DNA of 64,000 nt from Adiantum capillus-veneris (GCA_014529385.2 CM043944.1:55289768-55353767), one strand, 5' to 3'. Positions 22,768 through 34,287 are shown, numbered from the stretch's first letter. The notes: generated by a model not told the origin, from the letters alone. A program made the numbers and translations.

Positions 22768-23095
22768 TGTAAGGTGTGAGATTTGTCCTAGTGTCCTAGA
22801 GAATGAGTCAAGGAGAGAAGAGTGGAATTATCCCACATGTAGTGGTGCAAGGATGTAGAGCTACTCAAAGCTCATTTCATGAATGAATCAACACAAGTCT
22901 ATTTTGAATTACATATCCTTTGTTTATGGTGAGCTTGTGATGGCCTAGAAAATACTCAAGATCGTGTTTATGAGTCAAAGTAAATTAATCTTGGAACCAA
23001 ATTTTCTTGAGTGATAATCTAGCCAACACACACTCACTTGTGTGCACACTATTTATCTTTCATCCACCCTAGCTAGCACGATCCCATTCCCATCA
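22768..23095 (+). repeat. 3' LTR of the family W element
   Basis: It begins TGTAAGGTGTGAGATTTGTCC after the polypurine tract and ends CATTCCCATCA. It differs from the 5' LTR at scattered positions. Confidence 0.9.
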
Positions 23096-23780
23096 ATAAC
23101 AGTACTGGGTGGCTCAAACCATAGTAGCACATTGGTAGCCAGTACAACATTGGTGCCTAAAGATTCATTGTAAGAAACACATGATCATGGAAATAAACTA
23201 GTAGTCACCCCCTACAATAGCTACCACCTTTGGAGTAGTTACCACATAAGCCACTAGCCACCTACTACCCAGGAAGCAACCAAGGCATCTTCTGACTAGG
23301 TAGTTTGGACATGGGTGGGGTGGACCACCACCTACCATAAGTACTACCACCTTTGTAGAAGTTACCACATAGTCCACCTGCTACCTAGCCAACTAGCAAG
23401 TGAGAATTTGTGGTAATGTTGAGTGGTGGCTAGGTAGCCACCATTCAACAATAGCTAGTCACTAGCTAGCTCTGAGTAGCTAGTGGTGGCTAGTCAGCAT
23501 TTAGCCACCTACTACCCAGCCAGCTACCACCTTGCCAGCAAACCACCTTGCCAACTAAGACCTACCTAGATAATACCTAGTCTATGCCACCTATACATGG
23601 TTCCACCTAGACAACCACATTGCTACTACACTTATTAGAGGTACCACAATTATTTGTGAGGGAAATTTCAAGCCATTAAGAAATAGGCACCATAACTATT
23701 GTCTAACATGGTTGCTACCCTTCTATGCACACTCCAATTGGAAAGCAGAATAGACATAAGGGTACTTTTTTGATGGCTAC
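23096..23780. repeat. Low-complexity CTACC/CTAGCC-rich host sequence
   Basis: The stretch is dense in short words such as GCTACCACC, CTAGCCACC and TAGTGGCTAG, with no reading frame of note. It resembles the GGTAGCTACC arrays at 7710 and 18941 and resumes beyond 26750, so it looks like the host background into which nearby elements inserted. Confidence 0.55.
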
Positions 23781-23926
23781 TGTCAGGCCAAGGGCAGGGC
23801 CAAGGGCCAGGACTGGACCATGCAACTCTCCACCCAACCGTGCCATATATAGACTCCTAGCCCCTAAATATAGCGCCCCTTGACCGCATGTCCGTCCTGG
23901 ACCTTGGCCCTGCCCTTGGCCTGACA
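23781..23926 (-). mobile_element. 146-bp LTR-like unit with inverted ends (copy 1)
   Basis: The unit starts TGTCAGGCCAAGGGCAGGGC and ends with the near-perfect inverted form of its first 33 bases, CCCTTGGCCTGACA at the extreme end. The trinucleotide TAC flanks both sides. Read on the minus strand, its core matches copy 2 at 26632-26748, including a TATA-like CTATATATGG. It could be a short LTR in minus orientation or a small inverted-repeat element; the polypurine tract before copy 2 favours an LTR. Confidence 0.7.
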
Positions 23927-26631
23927 TACGTGTTTTTCTCGTGAGTCAGCCTGAGCCAAAGTGCTCTAACTCTCAGCTAGCACGTGGCTAAGATGTTTCT
24001 CAAATTAGTCTTCATGGGTTCGTCCATTGAACACTCATTTGCACAAGGGCTATGAGTCACACAGGCTACGAGCCATTGTCATGCCAAGGGTAAGACCCAA
24101 CTATTGGCATTCTTTGGGTGATTGTTTTCAATAGTGAACAGATCTACCCAGGGAAGTATACATCGACGTTAATGGATGAGCAAGGGTCTTGTCATTCAGG
24201 ATGTTTACAGTGTCATTTTTGCACTACATGATTTCAGTGCGACCCTCAAGTTGAGTTTTTGATAAATCTTCAACTCATAGCAGCTGATCTATACAAGGAA
24301 GTATAGATGCAGCAATCAGTAATGATAGCATGGCTGTCCACACGATCTAGGCAGTTCACTTGTGTGGATTTCCTGCTCTCTCTATAGCCCTACGGAGTGT
24401 CTATGGACATATTGTTTTGGGGTACGACCCGACGGGTGACTGCTACATCACCCCATAGGCATTGAGGATCATAGTTGATCTGCATTGAGGATCACAGTTG
24501 ATCTGCATTGAGGATCACAGTTTGATCTCTCTCAGTTAGACTTTCAAGGAAAGAATTCCGCAATCTACCACGCGGTAGCGGACAAACTCAACTTTTCAAG
24601 TTGATTCCAATCATTATGTACACGGTTAACTATGTTGGTTGCCGTTACCTGCTAGTTGAGCAGTTTCTACAAAGGGTCTTACCAAGGGGTTTGACTACGT
24701 AGATTTTAACCAAAGGGGTTGGATTGCGAAGGCAACACCCACGGTTCCCACTGCAATGCTGTTTGTTTTTTAGGTAGGAGATGTGCTCCTCTCCGTTTGA
24801 ATACTGGTAAGTGAACATTACGTTCAAACCTCCAGGTACGCATCTATTAATTTGGTGTTATTCCATTTTTTGTATGCTTTGCTTGTTTTTTTTTTCAAGA
24901 CGTATAAGTACGCTTGAATGTTACAGAGCCATGCCAAGGGCATGTCGGCACAAAGTATTTTGGGCCAAGTGTCCAATCTACCTTTCTGCCTTATGCTGTT
25001 ACGAACCTACTTGTAGGGTTCAATTTGGCACATGTTGTCACATGGGATACAACATGGTCTAGGAACTCAAGGAGTTTGGTTTAGCGAGTGTGGAGCATGA
25101 TAATGAGGGTCCCTCTCACTCGCGTCGCAGAGTGTTCGTAGTTACCTCCACACACAAGTACAGCTCGTACTTGATGGATGTCACTTTTCCTGGCATCCTT
25201 ACTTGAGACATATTCCACATGTGGAGAATATGAGTCTCTAGGACTGACACTGGTGTCCAATTCGAAATGATGTGTCGCGAGAAAGTCCCTAGGTGCTGGT
25301 CGCATCCGTTCATTAGACCAATTGACGCACACAATATCAGGAACAATTTCAGTGGCCAAAAATTGTCGGGTACTAAGTACAGACTTGTTGTGATTACAAG
25401 TGCTGTGAAACCACCTTAACGGAGGGTCGTTTCTACATATAGCAAAGTATGCTACGTTCATGAGAATGTCTCATGGTTGGTTCCTAGGTGTGACCGGGTT
25501 GTCACATTCTATTATGGTCCAACTTTTGCTACAAAGTATGCTACGTTCATGAGAAGGTCTCATGGTTGGTTCCTAGGTGTGACCGGGTTGTCACATTCTA
25601 TTATGGTCCAACTTTGTTGCAAGATTTTCCCGTAAGTATCGTGGAAAGTCTCGTCATGGAATTGTCGTTTGGATATGTTTGTGTTAAATGCATGCACACT
25701 AGGTGTTATGGGCCCTAGTGTTTAACACAAATTTATTTGGAGCGGCATGCAAATCCATGGACTTTACTCTTTCTGCACCCTTTTGCATTGCTAGTGCAAT
25801 CTCTCTTGCAGATTTCGTATGAGTTTACACCCTGCCATACAAGGTGATGGCTGAGTATGGATGTTAGTGATTGGTTGCTGGAACCTCCAATCTACCTTCA
25901 ACCTAGTTGGTTGTCTCCATTCCATATCGAGTATATGGTTGGATAATCAATGGTTGAGTCATAGTTTGTCGTCAGTCGTGGAAGACTATCTGTAAGTGGT
26001 TGGGGAAAGTAGCTCACTCTTATTGCTGTTATTCATCCCATGTTGGATGGGCAGCTTACAAGTATTCTATTTAGTACTAAAGGATATGCTAAACGCATAC
26101 GTTAATAAACCGTGCTAAAGGATATGCTAAGAGCATACGTTAGCACAATGCATTCTGAATAGGTGATTCTCTCCTTATTCTAGAATTTTCTTAGGTTAGG
26201 TTTTCAACTTTGAACACCTGTTGTGGTGGGGTTGGATACCGATAGTTTCATAAGTCAAAGACTTAGTAGGTGTGCTGACAGAGTATGTTGGCATGTAACC
26301 TTTGTTAGGGGTGAACATGTGGTTCTGTGTGTTCCAAAATGTTCAGAAGTCTGACATGAGGACACTCCCTATTCTATCTTTCAGTAGCTATGAGCTTTTC
26401 AAGATACTCACATGAGTTATCATTTAGATACGGGTGGTTGCAAAAGGACAACAATGTTGAAAATCAAGATGTTGCTCTTGGTTTCATTGAACCTCCTCAC
26501 TGCACCAGGTATCAGTCATATGGACAATTGGCCCGTGTAGAGGATGCCAATAAGGAAAACATCATTGTTCTTACAAAGATACTACCACTTGTGTTTTCAA
26601 GGACGAAAACGCTTCTCCAAGGGGGGAGTAA
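23927..26631 (+). mobile_element. Non-coding interior between the two LTR-like units, ending in a polypurine tract
   Basis: No reading frame shows retrotransposon motifs. The right end AAGGGGGGAGTAA (26619-26631) looks like a polypurine tract directly before copy 2. The interior has tandem repeats: a 23-bp unit three times at 24459-24528 and an 89-bp unit twice at 25443-25616. No ordinary primer binding site follows copy 1. I infer a non-autonomous LTR element whose left LTR is inverted or belongs to another insertion. Confidence 0.5.
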
Positions 26632-26748
26632 TGTCAGGCCAAGGGCAGGGCCAAGGGCCAGGACGGACATGCGGTCAAGGGGCGCTATATTTAGGGGCTA
26701 GGAGTCTATATATGGCACGGTTGGGTGGAGAGTTGCATGGTCCAGTCC
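26632..26748 (+). mobile_element. LTR-like unit (copy 2), truncated at its right end
   Basis: It starts TGTCAGGCCAAGGGCAGGGC, continues through GGACGGACATGCGG and a TATA-like CTATATATGG, and stops at GGTCCAGTCC, where the closing inverted end of copy 1 is missing. Its core is the reverse complement of the core of copy 1. Confidence 0.75.
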
Positions 26749-27219
26749 CCCGCGGTCTTACAGCTACCTACCATTGTTTCACCCTTACATGTAGTAAAAA
26801 GATGCTTATGCCTCTTGTCACACTATTAGATATCTGCCCCAATAAGCACCACTTTGGAAGCTAGTACTTGTGGAAATGCATTTATAGGTAGCCACTTTTG
26901 AGATAATGCTCATATGATGCCTACAAGTGTGCACATGATTGAAGTTTTATTGGTAGTAGACTAACTCTACCACAAATAAAACTACCTCTTTGTCAGGTGC
27001 CTACCCATATGTTACCTAGGATGATGGTAATAACATTGCACATTCTTAGTCACATTCTCAGATACCATATGTAAAGGAAAAAAATGAAATGCTTACCAAA
27101 ATTTAAGCATCCAGGAGATGTGTTGCCCCTATTGCCTATAAACATTAATTCCTTGATAGTATTTGCGGTGATATGACCACAACTTGCAGCCAAGCATTTT
27201 TCGTCTCTGCTAGCAAGGT
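26749..27219. other. Non-coding CTACC-containing host sequence
   Basis: The stretch contains CAGCTACCTACC and GGTAGCCAC words like those left of 23780. No gene is visible. Confidence 0.45.
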
Positions 27220-28310
27220 TCACAAAAAAAAAATGTTGTAAGCATGTATGCAAAGGAGTATGAATATCCTCAACATCTCTTTGTTGTACATGAGCATGCC
27301 ACATGCACTGTAGATATGAGGCATCTGTAATATCTTTGCATTAGGTGTTGGCACTTTGGGAGGTGGAACGTGCAAATGAACCGGAGTTTTCTTGCGTTGC
27401 ATGGTTTTTACAAAATCAGCATGAGAAATCATTATGGGAAGAATTCCTTCCTTCATCTCAATCTCTCTTGTAATTGCAAGTAACTGTGCACTGCAATCAT
27501 TGTATCCCATCTCAGCTTGCAAGGTCTCTATGTCATTTTGATCTTGAAGACACGTGCCTCTTCTCCCTTTCCACATCAACACTATTTATCGTAGATGATT
27601 GAATCTCCCTCAATCTATGTTTGCCTTGAGAAAGTTGCATTGTCACACTCTTTATGATTCACATTGCCCCCTCATTTTGATGCATACTTGCCTACATGGC
27701 ATCTTCTTTTGTACACGCTTCATGGTACTGCATTAATGCCTTTGCTTGGTTGAGTGCCACAACCATTCCAACATCAACAAGTTCATGTAGAGACAAATTG
27801 CCAAGACTTGAAAACCTGGCCGCACTGTGCAAGCTGGAATCCCTGTTGGCATCCCCATCATCTACATTCGTAACCATGGTCATGTAGTGAGATCTACGGT
27901 GCACTTGTGGAGTGGAACATTGCCCACGTTTATTTATTTAGTTGTAGCTTGCTAGATTCCATGCTGGCTATAATGCTCTCAGCAAAATCTTCCCAGTTCA
28001 TAGTCCCTCTCAAATGTTCATAGAGGAACCCCCTAGAAAATGCCTTTGTTACCTCCATACCATAGTTCCCAGGAGGCTCTTGGTACCTAGAGCTCCAAAA
28101 TTTCTTCTTCACATACCTGCATTTCACCTTGCTACCTCTCCTTGGAACCTCAATAAACACTTGCAACCTGTCTTCGTCTAAAAAAGCATCCTAATTGAGG
28201 AGCCTAGGATCTTAACCAGCACAATTGATCTTGTACACCTCGTGGACCTCTACTTTTGTGATGCAAAGCTGGCTCTTCCTCTCAAAGTTGACATGAGGAG
28301 GTTGCCACCT
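27220..28310 (-). pseudogene. Unrecognised decayed protein-coding remnant
   Basis: On the minus strand, three consecutive frames give plausible protein: 28166-27930 (FIEVPRRGSKVKCRYVKKKF, FLYEHLRGTMNWEDFAESII), 27904-27692 (SLHELVDVGMVVALNQAKAL) and 27582-27220 (DIETLQAEMGYNDCSAQLLA, then a basic stretch). The pieces read as one protein broken by stops and shifts, with possible helical or coiled-coil character in the last part. Upstream codons to about 28310 (MSRWQPPHVNFERK) may also belong. I do not recognise the family. It may be a transposon-associated protein or a dead host gene. Confidence 0.4.
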
Positions 28311-28770
28311 AGACATCAATGGAGGAGAAGCACGGATTCTGATGTTTTGGTATGATCAGGAACAATGAGCTTGCCTCTCCTCTACAATAGCATTTGGAGG
28401 GTTTGTCCTTCTCTTCTTCACCTGTGTGTGTCACGATTCTCCCCCTGAGAATAAGAAGATGCAACTTATTTCTTTCCAATAGCATGCACTGAGAGCTTAA
28501 GTGATGTCTTCCCCACCTCCTTGCTCTCCTTCTGCCTACCTCCTTGCTCCTAAGACCTGTGAAAAATAGATTTGTTTGATTTTCGCACTCACTGCTTGAT
28601 GTGCTGTGGAGAGGTCTGAGCCTCTTTGGTGCACAACAACACCTCCATTCTCCCAACTCTCCTTGTCATAATTCCCTTGCTTGCATTTGTTCACAAAGGG
28701 GCCCAAGAAACTCAAATGACTTTTTTAAAAATGAAACTAATATGTATATTGAAAAGAAGAAACTCCCATG

Positions 28771-28900
28771 TTCTGATCAAACAAAAATGAGACCAAGATA
28801 TAATAAAATTTGTACAACAAGTGGCCTCCACCACCTTCTGATCAAACAAAAATGAGACCAAGATATAATAAAATTTTTACAACAAGTGGCCTCCACCACC
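28771..28900. repeat. 65-bp tandem duplication
   Basis: The block beginning TTCTGATCAAACAAAAATGA occurs at 28771-28835 and again at 28836-28900 with about two differences. Confidence 0.9.
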
Positions 28901-29984
28901 TACAAACTTGGGTAGTAACATGAAATGGCTAGCCCCCAAAAATCAAGTAGCTTGTGTACCACCTTAGCATGCATATACCCATTTTGGGCCCCACTTACTA
29001 CCTCATTTTCACTATTGTCAATTAGAGAGAGCTTGAGAGACCTAGAGTGTGCAAATCTTCTGCATCTTTGTACGACGCACACAAGAAAACAATCAATGCT
29101 AGCCATGAGAGGTAGGCTTATTACCATGTAATGTTCTTTTTTTATGCTAACTTCAACGTGAAAATCTCACAAAAGCGGCTATGTGGCATCGTCGGGAAGA
29201 TACTGAAACGGCATTGTAACTCAACAACCAATAAACTGATAGCTACAATACTTGATAGGGGGTTAACCCTAGGCTAGATGAACACGTCTATGTCCTCCTA
29301 TGCTAGTTTAGGTTAGCTATAAAAACCCTACCTTCTTAGAGCTTATAGATATCAATTTGGAACAAGTCATCTGATTGGCACCAAGCTGCATGAGTAGGTG
29401 CTCCTTGCAAGGTCATCTACAAGCCCATGTAATTGTCTCCATGGTTAAACTACCAGAAGTAGGTCAAAACATCGAGCTAGGATTTCGACATGCAAAACAT
29501 CATTTGGCTCTCACAACCAAACGGTGCATCTACGGTGCATCTGTTTGCAACCCAACTTCACGGGCATTATCAACCTACCATCGAAAACCAAAACATATGG
29601 TCAACATCAAAGAAAATCATCACGACCATATCCTCACAAAAAGATACAATTTGAGCAAAAAATACCCAACAATGGTATCTGTAAGTCCCAAAGGGTATAC
29701 AAAATCCATGGAAAGGTGCCTACTGCATCTACAAGCTTCGATGATCCAACTCAAGAAGAATCAACGCGAAAATTCATCTCCAAAGACAAAAAATCATTTC
29801 AGAGCTTGAAATGCCAAAGAGGAAGTCTCTATGCTAGATTTTTCATTTTTTTAGTTGAAAACTAGCAATTAGGGCCTAGGGTACTGGCACACATCTTCCC
29901 ATGCATCAAAACCTAATTTTTTTTATTCTAGACATCATCCGTGTATGATGTCGAATTGGCATTTTTATACATGCAAATGTTATT
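28901..29984 (+). other. Mostly non-coding; possible 144-codon reading frame
   Basis: A plus-strand frame at 29375-29809 has no recognised motif. It follows a TATA-like CTATAAAAACCC at about 29317 and could be a remnant of an LTR element's leader and gag, but nothing proves that. The copia remnant begins abruptly at about 29985. Confidence 0.3.
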
Positions 29985-32761
29985 TTTTCCACCCTTTGCA
30001 ACAAGTTGAGCCTTATGGCGATCGATCTCACCATCCGACTTGCATTTCAACTTGTAAATCCACTTCGTACCAATGGCCTTTTTGCCAGGAGGCAAATCAC
30101 ATAAAGTCCATGTGTCATTTTCTATAAGTTCATCATTATGACTGCATGAAAACCATCCAATTTTCTAAATTTTGTGCTTCATCAAAAGACAGAGGCTCCT
30201 CAACATTATGTAAGCTAGACACAGCCAAAGCATAAAAATATGATGCATAAGATGCATAGCGAGAGCCTAAACGAGTATGACTAGACAAATGTGTATCCAA
30301 TTTACTGTCATGCAATGTATGCACCAACCATTTTGGCATACCTCTATACTGTTCATTTTCACCCCTTTCCTCATCAAGTACATCATGTACATCTGCATCA
30401 GTAATAGGTTGATCTGTAACATTTTCAGAAACCCCCATAGGCTATACATTTGCCTCATTAGAACTTACATTCGTGTTTCCACCACTGAAAAGAGGCAACA
30501 AAGTGTCATAAATGTCCTGTGAGCTTACATTACTGTCTCTAGTACATGACAGTAAGGGTTGAACAAAATCTTCCACAAACACTACATCCCGTGGAGCTAG
30601 AATACGCTTTGTTTGAGGATGATACAACTTGTAACCTTTGCTTTCAGCACTATAACTAACAAAAATACATTTGACAGCCTTATCATCCAATTTTTTGCGC
30701 TGTGTTTGTGGCACCAAAGCATATGTCAAACAACCAAAAACACGCATGTGCTCAATAGAAGGCTTTCTATCATGTCATGCTTCATATGGAGTAATAGACT
30801 GCAAAGCTTTTGTAGGACACCTGTTTAGTACATAAGTGGAACACATGATGGCCTCAAGCCAAAAAGAATGCGGAAAAGCTTGACTTTTGACCATACATCG
30901 TGCCATTTTCGTAAGTGGCATGTTTTTCCTCTCAGCAACACAATTTTGCTGAGGTATATAAGGCACTATACATTGGTGTTTTATCCCATGACTAGCCAAA
31001 AATGCATGAAATTCATGAGACATATACTCCCCCCTCGATCGGAATGGAGGGTGCCTATAGTACATTTTGAGACATTTTTAGCCATAGCCAGAAATTGTTT
31101 GAAGCACATAAAAATTTAGAGTTCGCTTTAAGCGGAAATACCCATGCATGCCTAGAGTAATCATCAATAAAAGTCACAAAGTAAAGGTAATTGCCCAAGG
31201 ACGGAGTTTGCATGGGCCCACAAAAATCACTATGCAGAAGCTGCAACCTGCATGTGGCCCGAACTAAACCATCCTTTGGAAGCTTAGAACGCTGCATCTT
31301 ACCGAAAGTACAGCCTTCAGAAACATGTTTGACAGGTGCTTCAAGAGGTGGCAAAGAAGCAACCAGATCAGATTTTTGCAAACGCAGCAAACCGGCAAAA
31401 TTCAGATGACCAAAACATGCATGCCAAAGTTTTTCATTTGAAATAGCCCTTGAATCTGCAACTGCATTTGCAAAATTTTGTCCACACTTATCATACATAA
31501 TGAGCTTATACAGCCCATGTCACAAAAGCCCAGATGCAACGATTTCATCACCAAAATTGAGATCATGAACTGTACATCTATCATCCACAAATTTGACTAC
31601 AAGTCCAAATCTAGCAAGTGCCGATACAGAAAAAAGATTCTTCCTGATCCCAGGTACATAAAGTGCATTAACAAGTGTGAAAGAACTGCCATTAGCAGTA
31701 GTAAGCACAATCTTTGAAACTCCCTGAACCGGATAAGAGGCATTTTTGGCACAAGTAATTGAATTCCCATGAGGGACAAGCTCGAGAGAGGTGAACAATT
31801 CACGATGCGAGGTAATGTGCTTTGTAGCATCGAAATACCACACATGTGAATCTGCAGCAACAATTGACATACATGTATCATGGACATCAGGAGTGTAAGT
31901 GCACTTTGCATTAAAAGCCCATTCTACATCAATATCAGCATCACAGTCTCCTTTCACAGAAGACTCATCAATAGATGCATTTGTAGTGGAACTAGCATTT
32001 GCAGTGGAGCCACCCTCTTTCTTCTTAGCCTCTTTGGCCTTCAACTTAGGACACTGCTTGATCAAGTGATCATTAGCTTTACAATAATGGCAATGCATCT
32101 TCTTTTTGCCCTTATGAACAGAATTGCTAGACGAAGTGCTGCTAGCAGAAGCATTGGGAACATAAGTTTTGCCACTCGCAACAGAACCATAAGAAGTGGT
32201 TGCATTGCTGCTACCACCCTTTCTTTGAGAAGCAATAAAAGCCTGTTCAACTACATGCTATCTAGTCCTGTTTTTTTGGGAAAGTGACTCTTGCAATAGC
32301 AATGTGCATAATGCATCAAACTTGACAACTTCTAGATTTCATTGGGTCATAAGTCTCCAAGTACTAGCAAAAGTCTGGTAAGAATCTGGTAAGGCATCAA
32401 GAACAGTCTGCACAAGGGAACTATCTAAAATGACTTCACCTACAAAAATAAGTTGCTCATTGTTGATATCCTTGACACTAGCAAGAAAAGTGTCCATATC
32501 ATCCTCCTCATGCATAATCTTTGACTCCAGCTCTTTGCGCAGCAAAGCAATTTTAGCCTCATTGCGACTTGCATAAAGACCAGCCAAAATATCCCAAGCC
32601 GTTTTGCAGATTTTGCTGAATGGATGTGAGGAACAATGGTGCGCTTCACAGAAAACAAAAACAATGCATGAGCCTGCACATCCTTTACATCCCAACGAGC
32701 TTGTTCTACCGTAGGCAAAACAACTCTAAGTGCAGCAATCCTTGCAGCAAGACCTGTAACA
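29985..32761 (-). pseudogene. Third copia gag (3' part), protease, integrase, start of reverse transcriptase
   Basis: Gag continues from the CACTA junction (TVEQARWDVKDVQAHALF) and shifts frame near 32600 into ESKIMHEEDDMDTFLASVKD and DALPDSYQTFAST. The zinc knuckle is CHYCKANDHLIKQC near 32090. The protease site reads WYFDATKHITSHREL, so the S and G of the usual DSGATKH are missing. Next come LWHACFGHLNFAG and the integrase core (FIDDYSRHAWVFPL), broken before EYMSHEFHAFLASHG, then the integrase tail MRVFGCLTYAL. The reverse transcriptase start (ENDTWTLCDLPPGKKAIGTK) ends at LVAKG. Several stops and shifts make it dead. Confidence 0.9.
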
Positions 32762-32875
32762 CACTACAAGAGGCTATTCATATTAGCGACGCTCAAAAAA
32801 AAATCCCGGCGTCGCTATGAGCGTCGCAAATTTCTTTGTAAATTTGCGACGCTCATAGCGACGCCGGCTAGGCTA
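32762..32875 (+). repeat. Left terminal and subterminal repeats of the CACTA element
   Basis: After CACTACAAGAGG come TTAGCGACGC, GGCGTCGCTATGAGCGTCGC and an inverted arm GCGACGCTCATAGCGACGCC. The inner part (about 32806-32870) can fold as a hairpin. Confidence 0.88.
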
Positions 32876-32954
32876 AAAAAATAACCGAGCGCGCCCAAAA
32901 ACTCAGATCTCAGATCTGAGTTTTTCGGCGCCCTCAAGCAAGGAGCAGGTAACG

Positions 32955-32957
<3 letters not shown>

Positions 32958-32996
<39 letters not shown>

Positions 32997-33001
32997 CTTC
33001 T

Positions 33002-33062
<61 letters not shown>

Positions 33063-33440
33063 AGGAGAGGAAGGAGAGCCAGGTATGCTCCTTCCCTATT
33101 CTCATTCTCATGTTCCCTTCCCCTCTTTCTCTCTCCCTCTCTCTCTCTCTCACACACACACATACACACACACACACATAGTGTTTTTGAGAGAGAGAGA
33201 GAGAGAGAGAGAGTACAAACAAAAACAAAAACGCACACACACATACATAAACAAAGAATGCACACACACATTGAGAAAGGAAAAGAGAGAGAGAGCATGC
33301 ATAAACAAAAAACGCACGCATTGAGAGAGGAAAAGAGAGAGAGAACATGCATAAACAAAAAACGCACACATTGAGAGAGGAAAAGAGAGAGAAAACATGC
33401 ATACGATCCAAAAAAACGCACACACATTGAGAGAGAAACT
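32958..33440. repeat. Microsatellites and a minisatellite inside the CACTA element
   Basis: There is a (CT)n run at 32958-32991, a (CA)n run at 33004-33060, mixed CT/CA/GA tracts at 33120-33215, and a minisatellite of about 55 bp (33230-33440) with units of the form AACGCACACA-TTGAGAGAGG-AAAAGAGAGAG. Open frames across this stretch are repeat artefacts. Confidence 0.92.
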
Positions 33441-33630
33441 AATTTAACGTCGTAGGAAACTAATTAAAATTAAAAGACCTAAAGATCTAGCCGACGAGGA
33501 GTTGAACTCAAGACCTATTATTCAAGAGGGAAATGGCATAATCAATCTATCATACTTGGCATGGGTGATAGAAAGGTTATACCATTTATCTCTTTTTATT
33601 GGCACACACATCCACACACGCGCACACACA

Positions 33631-33790
33631 CAAGAAGAAGAGAGTTATAACGTCGTAGGAAACTATCTTAAAAGACGTTAAAGATTAGGTTATATGTAGA
33701 CTTACATTAAATTAGATTTAGGTTTATTTTTAACTAGATTTACGTTTATTTACGCTAGATTTAGATTTATGTTATATTAGATTAGATTTA
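33631..33790. repeat. Left copy of a direct duplication inside the CACTA element
   Basis: The block starting CAAGAAGAAGAGAGTT and containing AACGTCGTAGGAAACTATC and TTAGATTTAGGTTTATTT recurs at about 34354-34500. The two copies bracket the captured gene fragment. Confidence 0.82.
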
Positions 33791-33791
33791 G

Positions 33792-34152
33792 GTCTCCATA
33801 GACTGCGATGCCTGCATGAAGCGGGTGAAGAAAGCCCTCAATGGAATATAGGGTATTGCTGCCTTCACTCATGGTGGGCTCCGTCGATCCAAAAGTAATG
33901 GTGAAATGTCTTCAGAAGATAGGGAAGAAGGTGGATCTTCAGGGCGGCAAGAGTCACTACATCCCCGACAATGACCATCTAGACAACCTCTAGTCATTCA
34001 ACAACAACTTCAAAGTTAGTAACAAGAGCAAGAACGGTCCAAAGGGCCAATTGCTGTCGTCCAATGTGGATGGAGATGAGGCAGCGTCACCGCCGGAAGT
34101 TAACTCTCACATCTTTAGTGATGAGAATGCCAACTCTTGTCGAGTTATGTGA
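33792..34152 (+). pseudogene. Captured fragment of a heavy-metal-associated (HMA/HIPP-type) protein gene
   Basis: The conceptual protein starts IDCDACMKRVKKALNGI, with the CxxC metal-binding pair and first helix of an HMA domain. After a TAG stop and a frameshift it continues as VDPKVMVKCLQKIGKKVDL, the last strand and helix of HMA in HIPP proteins. It then passes into a polar tail (NNFKVSNKSKNGPKG) ending in a stop at 34150-34152. HIPP proteins bind metal ions and are often prenylated at a C-terminal CaaX; no CaaX box is present here. Its position inside the CACTA element marks it as a host gene copy taken up by the transposon. Confidence 0.75.
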
Positions 34153-34283
34153 AAAATTATGTGTTAAATCAGTTTTAAGGTTCTTATAATCCCTGTTAGT
34201 TTAGTTCTTTGATTTTAATATAACAAAATTTACGTTAGATTTAGATTTATGTTATATTAGATTAGACTTAGGTTTATTTAGGT

Positions 34284-34287
<4 letters not shown>

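Larger units (their letters stand above)
20677..23095 (+). mobile_element. Complete non-autonomous LTR retrotransposon, family W
   Basis: The 2.4-kb element has two LTRs of 328 bp (20677-21004 and 22768-23095), a primer binding site TGGTATCAGAG at 21007-21017 for initiator methionine tRNA, and a polypurine tract CAAGGGGAGGAT at 22756-22767. The internal 1.75 kb has no reading frame with any gag or pol motif. The flanks are ATCAC on the left and ATAAC on the right, a target duplication with one mismatch. It must have moved using enzymes from another element. A third LTR of the family lies at 1870-2188. Confidence 0.9.

Noticed and set aside
23715-23927. Gly/Gln-rich frame (SGQGQGQGPG) and its counterpart at 26544-26864
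   Set aside because: It is the translation of the GGCCAAGGGCAGGGCC inverted ends of the LTR-like unit.
33060-33427. Several overlapping open frames of 79-202 codons on both strands
   Set aside because: They are translations of (CA)n, (CT)n and (GA)n repeats and a minisatellite, with no complex sequence.
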